A stretch of 6,110 nt of DNA, taken from JBDGRJ01 sp042218065. GTDB taxonomy: Bacteria; Patescibacteriota; Patescibacteriia; Magasanikbacterales; UBA922. Position 1 is the stretch's first letter, and the number at the start of each line of letters is the position of its first letter. Of the stretch, positions 1 to 6,110 are shown one piece after another. The notes under the pieces are model-generated. The model did not search any database. It was not told the origin of the DNA and worked only from the letters and a program-made list of their open reading frames with translations. The stretch is from contig JBDGRL010000082.1 in assembly GCA_042218065.1 (NCBI GenBank), positions 1 through 6,110 on the forward strand, given 5' to 3'. The position numbers were made by a program, and so were the translations under genes.

Positions 1-1370
<1,370 letters not shown>

Positions 1371-1599
1371 GAACCGAGCCGAAACGGCTCGAGAAGTTCA
1401 AAAAGAGACAAGGGAAACACAATCCAGAAAATCTGGAATGCGTTTTTGCCACATACTTAGTGTGGAGTTTTGAATTTTAACGAACTAATTTTTGCATTAC
1501 CAGTCTATACTTTCAAAATAAAAAGAAACCGGCTCAATCGGTCTCTTTCTTCCCAGTTCCCTGAACGAGGGCTTAGGAGAAATTCATCAATTGTAATGC
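1371..1599 (-). other. Presumed 5' leader of the rRNA operon
   Basis: This gene-free stretch lies between the predicted transcription start (about 1599) and the 16S 5' end. It holds four small inverted repeats. Closest to 16S is a perfect 7-bp GC-rich stem with a 3-nt loop (arms 1375-1381 and 1385-1391), whose outer flanks gaac/gttc can also pair. Further upstream are a 6-bp stem (1423-1428 with 1432-1437), a 5-bp stem (1449-1453 with 1461-1465) and a 4-bp stem (1559-1562 with 1568-1571). The terminator-like hairpin is listed separately. TGTCTCTTTTTGAAC at 1410-1396 loosely resembles a boxA antitermination element, but the match is too loose to call. One strand of the 16S processing stem is expected here by analogy with other rRNA operons; its partner beyond the 16S 3' end is outside the window. 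Confidence 0.55.
1515..1548 (-). terminator. Terminator-shaped hairpin inside the rRNA leader
   Basis: A 10-position stem (arms 1548-1539 and 1531-1522) with a 7-nt loop is followed on the minus strand by a T-rich run, TTTTTATTTT if the last three stem bases are included. On the minus-strand RNA one position is a G-U wobble and all others are Watson-Crick. On the plus strand the same position would be an A-C mismatch, so the structure favours the minus-strand transcript. It has the form of an intrinsic terminator yet lies downstream of the best promoter and upstream of 16S. It could be an rRNA leader attenuator read through under antitermination, the 3' end of a small RNA, or a backup terminator for trmD transcripts. 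Confidence 0.55.
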
Positions 1600-1605
1600 T
1601 CAATT

Positions 1606-1634
1606 ATTTTAAGATATCTCAAATAATTTGTCAA
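1606..1634 (-). promoter_or_regulatory. Sigma70/sigmaA-type promoter, probably of the rRNA operon
   Basis: A perfect -35 box TTGACA (1634-1629) is followed by a 17-bp spacer and a -10 box TAAAAT (1611-1606, five of six matches to TATAAT). The expected start is near 1598-1600. It faces the 16S gene, about 230 nt upstream of its 5' end, with no protein gene between. A/T-rich sequence lies upstream of the -35 box. It is the best promoter match I found in the intergenic region. A second TAAAAT at 1479-1474 has only a poor -35 match (TGGTAA at 17 bp). Whether this promoter makes the rRNA directly or a short RNA ending at the 1522-1548 hairpin cannot be decided from sequence. Confidence 0.75.
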
Positions 1635-1662
1635 ATGGGATATGAAACCGTTGAAAAACTTT

Positions 1663-1744
1663 AAAGAGATTCGAACCCAATATCAGCTCCCTTCAAGGAG
1701 ACAAGCTCAAAGCCGGGAGCTGATAATGGGTTCTGCACCTCTTT
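1663..1744 (-). repeat. 82-nt imperfect inverted repeat (long hairpin) downstream of trmD
   Basis: The core arms at 1674-1691 and 1715-1732 pair over 18 positions with a single mismatch (A opposite A on the plus strand), enclosing a 23-nt loop. An outer 6-bp stem, AAAGAG with CTCTTT (1663-1668 with 1739-1744), is separated from the core by a small internal loop. It sits between trmD and the rRNA promoter. On the minus strand it is followed after AAAG by five T, and on the plus strand after CGGA by six T, so it may stop transcription from either side. As the first sizeable hairpin after trmD it is the best candidate for the end of that transcript. The stem is long for a terminator, so a small mobile or regulatory element remains possible. 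Strand is given as that of trmD. Confidence 0.6.
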
Positions 1745-1763
1745 CGGATTTTTTCATGGTCTC

Positions 1764-1782
1764 ATATATCTCTATGATATAT
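1764..1782. repeat. Short AT-rich hairpin in the trmD 3' region
   Basis: A perfect 7-bp inverted repeat (ATATATC with GATATAT) has a 5-nt loop and lies about 50 bp after the trmD stop codon. It has no adjoining T-run on the minus strand, so it is unlikely to terminate transcription by itself. It might protect a 3' end or mean nothing. Confidence 0.3.
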
Positions 1783-1830
1783 AAGAATTTCAATGGCTTT
1801 ATATCCAAAAGTTATTAATATTTACAATTA

Positions 1831-2514
1831 CTAATCTTGATAATTCTGATCGCTGTGATCTTTGCGCCACTGTCTTATTTTTTTGTGGTTTCCGCTAAGA
1901 AGTACCTCAGGGACCTCCCAACCATTAAACTCTCTCGGTCTTGTGTATTGAGGATAACTAGATTGAATTTGCTCTTTTTCACCTACTTGACTGTAGCTTT
2001 CATGGCTTAAAGATTCAGGGTTTCCCAGCACACCCCTAACCAACCTTGCTGTAGCTTCTAGAACTACCAATGCTGGAAGTTCGCCCCCTGCTAACACATA
2101 CTCTCCGATCGATAATCTATCATCAACCATATAATCTGAAACTCTTTGGTCAACGCCTTCATATCTACCACATATTAATGTAAGCGTCTCTAAGTTGCTG
2201 AAATTCTCTGCCTTTCTTTGATCAAATTCTTCTCCTTTTGCTGAAAGCAGGATTGTTTTTTCTTTCTCATTATTTTGTTCTTTCAAAGCATTATTATCTT
2301 GTAAGGCTCTATAGATAGGTCCTGGCTTCATCACCATACCAGCTCCACCTCCATAGGGCTTATCATCTATTTTTTTATGCTTATCCTGAGAATAATCTCG
2401 TATATCAATACTATCTACATCTATGTGTTCTTCCTCTTGTGCTCTTTCAAGTATACTTTCATTAGTATATGTTTCAATAAGATCAGGAAAAATCGATAAA
2501 ACTTGAAAGTCCAT
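1831..2514 (-). CDS. trmD: tRNA (guanine-N1-)-methyltransferase TrmD
   Basis: Cytoplasmic SPOUT-family enzyme that uses S-adenosylmethionine to make m1G at position 37 of tRNAs with G36, preventing +1 frameshifting. Family motifs are all present in the 227-aa product: DDKPYGGGAGMVM at residues 50-62, LICGRYEGVDQRV at 112-124, the trefoil-knot SIGEYVLAGGELPA at 135-148, PQYTRP at 188-193 and VLLSGNH near 204-210. Arg157 aligns with E. coli Arg154. The aspartate that acts as general base in E. coli (Asp169) aligns without a gap to Glu172 here. The protein is shorter than usual (about 240-255 aa): it stops ten residues after the IRQWR motif and lacks the usual C-terminal arginine-rich tail. The ATG start gives a normal MDFQVLSIFP N-terminus, but no Shine-Dalgarno sequence precedes it. 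The usual partners rpsP, rimM and rplS are absent; it lies 122 bp after the surface-protein gene, across a terminator, and is probably transcribed alone. Confidence 0.97.
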   Translation of the reverse strand: MDFQVLSIFPDLIETYTNESILERAQEEEHIDVDSIDIRDYSQDKHKKIDDKPYGGGAGMVMKPGPIYRALQDNNALKEQNNEKEKTILLSAKGEEFDQRKAENFSNLETLTLICGRYEGVDQRVSDYMVDDRLSIGEYVLAGGELPALVVLEATARLVRGVLGNPESLSHESYSQVGEKEQIQSSYPQYTRPREFNGWEVPEVLLSGNHKKIRQWRKDHSDQNYQD

Positions 2515-2541
2515 GATATAAGATTAGGAATATCTATGAGG

Positions 2542-2547
2542 ATGATA
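2542..2547 (-). promoter_or_regulatory. Possible -10 box of a trmD promoter
   Basis: TATCAT (five of six matches to TATAAT) lies 27 bp upstream of the trmD start codon, just after the terminator of the preceding gene. This is where an independent promoter would be expected. Transcription would start near 2535 and give a 5' leader of about 20 nt. The -35 region is only a T-rich run with no good match to TTGACA at any normal spacing, so this is a weak call. Confidence 0.3.
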
Positions 2548-2583
2548 ACACTTTATCTGCAAAAACAAAAATAAGAGCTAAAT

Positions 2584-2616
2584 ATAAAAACCCCCGACCT
2601 ACAATCAGTCGGGGGC
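2584..2616 (-). terminator. Rho-independent terminator of the surface-protein gene
   Basis: A perfect 8-bp GC-rich stem (CCCCCGAC with GTCGGGGG, at 2591-2598 and 2608-2615) with a 9-nt loop is followed on the minus strand by TTTTTATATTT. It begins about 20 bp after the TAG stop of the surface-protein gene and separates it from trmD. Confidence 0.93.
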
Positions 2617-2636
2617 ACAGCTACCGTCAAAAACAA

Positions 2637-5600
2637 CTACATGTTATTTAGAGTTTCTCTGGTTTTGGGACCTAGAACTCCTACCCTCTCCATTCCATTT
2701 GCTTCTTGGAAATCCATCACAGCATTTACAGTGTTTAATCCATAGTATCCTGTAACTTCACTCTCAAAGTAGCCTAGATTTTTTAGTACTTTTTGTAAGT
2801 TTCTTACTTCTGTACCCTGACTTCCTCGTTTTAGGTATCTGCTGAAAGTATATGGAACCTTTTCACCACTTTCTACAGATATTGGTTCACCAGTTGGGTA
2901 TTGCTCACTTTCATCAATCGTAATTATTCTATCTAGGCGATAACCAAGTGCATTGAAGCTTTCTTGGTCTTTTATATGTCTTTTTACCAACTCACCTTTT
3001 TCGTTGGGTTCTAATCTATATACCTTATTGCTATCCGGGTACTTGACTAGAGAGTATGGAGGGTGGTGATTTGTATAGTCAATAGACTCTCCCAATTCAA
3101 ACTTGTCCATTACTCTAGGATCTACATCAGTAATCATATTCCATTTATAACCAAGTTCTTTGAATATCTGACCGTTCTCGATCCAGTATCTCTTGTTGTC
3201 AATTATTAGATAAACCTTTGGATCTGTAACTGTTTTGATCATAGAGCCGGATCTGAAATCCTTCTTTGGTCCCCATGGCATAAAGCCCAGCTCATCATCA
3301 GGTACACTCATCAACGCATTTTGACTAACTGTCTGTACGTCGCTCCAAGAATCGAAGTAGGTAAAGAACACATCAGGATTTTTGAACGGCCTTTTTGTAC
3401 CCTGTTGTGTGATATAGTAGACGGCGCTTGTACCAGGGTAAGTATAAGCTCGGTCGGACTTCAGCTCTTGCGGTAGTGGTTTTTCTTTCTTTTCTTCTGT
3501 TTCTTTCGGTTCTTCTTTTGGTTCTTTATCAATTACTTCTCCTTGAGGGTTGTAAGTAATACTGTCAGACTCAGTTATAGTTGAACCTTGAGAATCACGG
3601 AACTTAGCATATACAGTTTTCTCTTCTACTCCTTCTGAAAGTGTATATCCCATTTGGTTATTGGAGGGGAAACTATCGAAGCTTACTCCTTTAAATTGAC
3701 TGTCTTCTGAAGGTGCTACTTTTTCTGCACCTCTTACATTAAATTCTATGGTTACCTCTCTTTTTGTAGTTACTTTATTTCCTCCATTGATTACTATTGC
3801 ACCTTCCTTTTCACCTTCTTGAGTTTTGGTGACATCAGAGGAGCTGCTTCCAGCTCCGCCACCACCTCCCCCTCCGCCACCTGATGAGGAGCCCCCTCCT
3901 TGGTATTGATCATTTTTGCTTATAGTATAAGTTAGCGCATCAGGTGTAGTGGTATTAAAGTCCGAATAATTAGGACCTATACTGCTAATAGCTAAGTTCA
4001 CAGTTTCATCACCTTCTTTTTCGGCATCATTAGTAGGATTAAACTCAGCTGTAGTCGTGCTTTTATTACCTTCAGGTATAGTCAAGGTTGGGTTGGACAT
4101 ACTGTAATCATTAGACGAAGCTGAACCAGGAGAGTCAGTATAATCAACAGTAACATCTTCTACAAAATAAGGTTCAGATAACTCTACTGCAAAGTTTTTC
4201 TTATCAGCTTCTGTACCACTATCCGAAGATTTTGCAAAGCTTAAGTTGAGACTAAAGATGGTGCTACTATTATTGCCGCTGTCAGAACAACCATTCACAC
4301 AATAGAGAGTATTACTTACCGAAGCGTTCACATCCTTTATATCTACATAATCAAGATCCTGTTTTAACTTATCGACTGCAAAGTTCGCCTGGCTACCTGG
4401 AGTATCGCTTCTAAGCTTGAGTTGATTTCCTGATTCTCCTTTCAATGTAGTAGTATTGTGGACTGTAGTAGTAGCAGAAGTAGTTAGTTCAAAAGTTTGA
4501 GTTGAAGATACCGTTTTGGTTAAATTATTGAACTCAGAGCCTTTTATAGTTTGAGTAGCGCTACCCGTAGCATCGAACTCCACTGTGCCATTTCTGTACT
4601 TGAAAGTACCACCAGAGCTATCCCAATCACCAGCTATATTTATTTTGTAGTTATTGCTTGAATCCACATCTAAGGTGCCAGCATCAATAGAAAGATTACC
4701 TTCTACATCAAGTTTACCCGGTAGAGTCCAAGTGCCGCTTCCATTGTTGAAATTAATATTATTTACATTTGTAATATCCGAAGGAGTAGTAGCACTAACT
4801 GCTCCATCGAAAGTAGTAGTACCACTATCATTGTCGTAATTGCCACTGATAGTCACACTCTCATCTCCTTGAAGTCTGAATATATTATCATTGACTATAT
4901 CATTGTCTACTTTTAATCCTTGACCATTCAAGTCTAGTTCATCATCACTTTTTATAGTTGCAGTAGTTACATGAGCCTTAGTATTTGTTAGTTTAACCAC
5001 TTTTGAGCTACCATTTATTTTAATCTCACCAAGATTTGTATTGCCACCGTTGGCATCCAAATTATTGGTGCCAGAACCGTCAAAAGTCCAGGTTCCTGTT
5101 CCTTTGCTTACTGAGCCATTTATTGTTACATCACCCGCTGTGTTTACAGATTTATCTTGGGTAAGATCGAGTGTAGTTCCGCTTTTAATCTTTGTGTTGC
5201 CATCTATATTCAGGCTATCTTGAGGTACCAGAGTTCCAGAGTTGGACAGACTCAAGTGGTTAAAGGCAGATCCTCCTGAAGTTAGGTCCTGATTAGACCC
5301 ACCATCAAATGTAGTTGTGCCTGAGTTAGGTGTAAAGGTGCCTTTGTTATTAAAGTTACCCGCTACTGTCAAGGTGGTAGTGTTAAGTGCTTCAAGGGTT
5401 GCGCCTGAATTTATTGTCACATCGCCGTTGAAATCAGTCTCATCGTAAGGACGGAAAGTATTTTGTTTTACAGTGGTGCTTGCTGCTGTTATGGCTACAG
5501 TCGAGCTTACCTGTCCGTTACCATTATTTATTACCAGCTCATTAAAGGTTTCTCCATCAGTTATCTTTTGGTTGGTTCCAGTTGCATCAAATGTAACTTT

Positions 5601-6110
5601 ATCTGATCCTTCAGTGAAGTTATCTGTGTTTGCTTCACCTTTCCAATCTCCAGCTACTGTTACATTGTTCCCATTTGCTCCAAGAGTTCCTCCAGTCAGG
5701 TTAAGACTACCATTTACATCTAGGGTGTTTGTGGTTACATTGACTGTCGTTCCGTTCCCGTCAACTGTAAAGTTGCTAAAGTTATCACTGCCTATATCCA
5801 CATCTTGAGTGGTGCCGCCATTGAATAGTGCGGTTCCGCCATTGGGAGTAAAGGTGCCGTCGTTGTCAAAGTCGCCTTGGAAAATTTGGTTGGAAGAGTT
5901 ATCTGCTTGATAAGTGCCTTTTATTCTCACTGTGCTGCTGGCTAAGGTTTTGAGATCATTTACATTGGAGTTGTAAGTAGCATTGCTGCCTACTATGAAG
6001 GTGCTAGTTGCTTTTAAGCGGTTGGTTTTTGAGCGCCACTCACTTGTGCCGGTCACGGTCAAGCTACTAAAAGCCCCCGGCTCATTGATAGTAAACGGTC
6101 CTGTGCCAGT
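2637..6110 (-). CDS. Giant repeat-rich cell-surface protein with Calx-beta-like, Ig-like and peptidoglycan-binding domains (5' partial)
   Basis: The frame is open to the window edge, so at least 1157 residues are visible and the start and any signal peptide lie outside; the TTG at 6062 is an internal Leu codon, not a likely start. Residues here count from the first visible codon. About 79-620: six beta-strand-rich repeats built on GDW/GNF turns, TFDGSG-type and FNNL-type strands, ending in a YVDIKDVNAS and SGNNSS cap as in large bacterial beta-helix-like surface proteins. 604 and 608: the only two cysteines seen (CX3C). About 621-734: a Calx-beta-like domain (DYSMSNPTLTIPEGN, then EGDETV). 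735-758: Gly/Ser linker. About 760-857: an Ig-like domain (INGG, then KTVYAKFRDSQG). 859-884: a Lys/Glu-rich linker. About 890-1078: three VYxI-type units. 1091-1156: peptidoglycan-binding domain 1 (LKRGSQGTEVRNLQ, then GYYGLNTVNAVMDFQ and GPKTR). Inferred role: exported, wall-bound adhesin or coat protein. No LPXTG motif or C-terminal membrane anchor is present. It forms its own unit, closed by a terminator. Confidence 0.85.
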   Translation of the reverse strand, partial: TGTGPFTINEPGAFSSLTVTGTSEWRSKTNRLKATSTFIVGSNATYNSNVNDLKTLASSTVRIKGTYQADNSSNQIFQGDFDNDGTFTPNGGTALFNGGTTQDVDIGSDNFSNFTVDGNGTTVNVTTNTLDVNGSLNLTGGTLGANGNNVTVAGDWKGEANTDNFTEGSDKVTFDATGTNQKITDGETFNELVINNGNGQVSSTVAITAASTTVKQNTFRPYDETDFNGDVTINSGATLEALNTTTLTVAGNFNNKGTFTPNSGTTTFDGGSNQDLTSGGSAFNHLSLSNSGTLVPQDSLNIDGNTKIKSGTTLDLTQDKSVNTAGDVTINGSVSKGTGTWTFDGSGTNNLDANGGNTNLGEIKINGSSKVVKLTNTKAHVTTATIKSDDELDLNGQGLKVDNDIVNDNIFRLQGDESVTISGNYDNDSGTTTFDGAVSATTPSDITNVNNINFNNGSGTWTLPGKLDVEGNLSIDAGTLDVDSSNNYKINIAGDWDSSGGTFKYRNGTVEFDATGSATQTIKGSEFNNLTKTVSSTQTFELTTSATTTVHNTTTLKGESGNQLKLRSDTPGSQANFAVDKLKQDLDYVDIKDVNASVSNTLYCVNGCSDSGNNSSTIFSLNLSFAKSSDSGTEADKKNFAVELSEPYFVEDVTVDYTDSPGSASSNDYSMSNPTLTIPEGNKSTTTAEFNPTNDAEKEGDETVNLAISSIGPNYSDFNTTTPDALTYTISKNDQYQGGGSSSGGGGGGGGGAGSSSSDVTKTQEGEKEGAIVINGGNKVTTKREVTIEFNVRGAEKVAPSEDSQFKGVSFDSFPSNNQMGYTLSEGVEEKTVYAKFRDSQGSTITESDSITYNPQGEVIDKEPKEEPKETEEKKEKPLPQELKSDRAYTYPGTSAVYYITQQGTKRPFKNPDVFFTYFDSWSDVQTVSQNALMSVPDDELGFMPWGPKKDFRSGSMIKTVTDPKVYLIIDNKRYWIENGQIFKELGYKWNMITDVDPRVMDKFELGESIDYTNHHPPYSLVKYPDSNKVYRLEPNEKGELVKRHIKDQESFNALGYRLDRIITIDESEQYPTGEPISVESGEKVPYTFSRYLKRGSQGTEVRNLQKVLKNLGYFESEVTGYYGLNTVNAVMDFQEANGMERVGVLGPKTRETLNNM
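4251..5876 (-). repeat. Tandem beta-repeat region with a 172-residue (516-bp) higher-order period
   Basis: Six diverged units are marked by a glycine turn (GDF, GDW, GNF, GDV, GNY, GDW) at visible residues 79, 154, 251, 326, 423 and 494. The spacings alternate: 75, 97, 75, 97, 71. Every second unit is therefore 172 residues apart (79, 251, 423 exactly; 154, 326 exactly, then 168). The GTFTPN motif that follows the first and third turns repeats at the same distance, and the DNA shows it too: taaaggtgcc occurs at 5333 and 5849, 516 bp apart. The pattern suggests growth by duplication of a two-unit block. The copies are diverged enough that the repeat should be stable against recombination. Confidence 0.7.

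Noticed and set aside
1396..1410. boxA-like antitermination element in the rRNA leader
   Set aside because: TGTCTCTTTTTGAAC only loosely resembles boxA consensus forms. T-rich leader sequence makes such chance matches common, so it is mentioned in the leader entry but not called.
1669..1678. GGGTTCGAAT on the minus strand, resembling a tRNA T-loop
   Set aside because: The flanking bases do not make a 5-bp T stem, and no acceptor, D or anticodon arms can be drawn. The motif is better explained as part of the long inverted repeat.
1371..1830. Possible overlooked small protein gene in the region between 16S and trmD
   Set aside because: No open frame with a plausible start, ribosome-binding site and protein-like composition was found; the plus-strand frame at 1470-1664 runs antisense through the promoter and hairpins.
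4654..5808. Plus-strand open frames of 60-111 codons
   Set aside because: They are antisense shadows of the beta-repeat region; their Val/Leu/Ser/Pro-rich products reflect the complement of its Thr/Asn/Gly codons.
6060..6062. TTG as the start codon of the large gene
   Set aside because: The frame continues upstream without a stop to the window edge, in the same style of residues. No ribosome-binding site or signal peptide is seen there, so the gene is 5' partial.
2637..6062. Autotransporter (type V secretion) reading of the beta-repeat protein
   Set aside because: The C-terminus is a peptidoglycan-binding domain, not an outer-membrane beta-barrel, and the suspected lineage has no classical outer membrane.

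Overview
The window looks like a piece of a Patescibacteria (Candidate Phyla Radiation, CPR) genome. The 16S rRNA departs from the usual bacterial sequence at several near-universal sites in ways typical of that group. The neighbouring giant surface protein has the domain style common there: beta-rich repeats, a Calx-beta-like domain, a Gly/Ser linker, repeated KVYxI-type units and a C-terminal peptidoglycan-binding domain. I cannot name the phylum within the radiation from the sequence alone. Both protein genes end in TAG, so the window does not show whether UGA is reassigned.

Everything recognisable lies on the minus strand. Reading in the direction of transcription (high to low coordinates): 6110-2637 is a very large cell-surface protein whose 5' end lies beyond the window; 2616-2584 is a strong intrinsic terminator; 2514-1831 is trmD (tRNA m1G37 methyltransferase), apparently a single-gene unit without the usual rpsP/rimM/rplS neighbours; 1830-1371 is a gene-free stretch; 1370-1 is the 16S rRNA, cut about 140 nt before its 3' end.

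The 460-bp stretch between trmD and 16S is rich in structure. It contains an AT-rich hairpin, an 82-nt imperfect inverted repeat with an 18-position core stem, and a textbook sigma70-type promoter (TTGACA, 17 bp, TAAAAT). About 50 nt after the predicted transcription start is a terminator-shaped hairpin, and a short GC-rich hairpin stands just before the 16S 5' end. The promoter most likely drives the rRNA operon. The terminator-like hairpin inside its leader is then either an attenuator bypassed by antitermination or the end of a small RNA.

No single undescribed system stands out. The best leads are compensated base-pair swaps in the 16S rRNA that also explain primer and probe failures, a promoter-hairpin pair in front of the rRNA, a 172-residue higher-order repeat in the surface protein, and a Glu at the catalytic Asp position of TrmD. 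The genes do not form a functional pathway together. TrmD and 16S are housekeeping translation functions, and the surface protein is an independent unit closed off by its own terminator.
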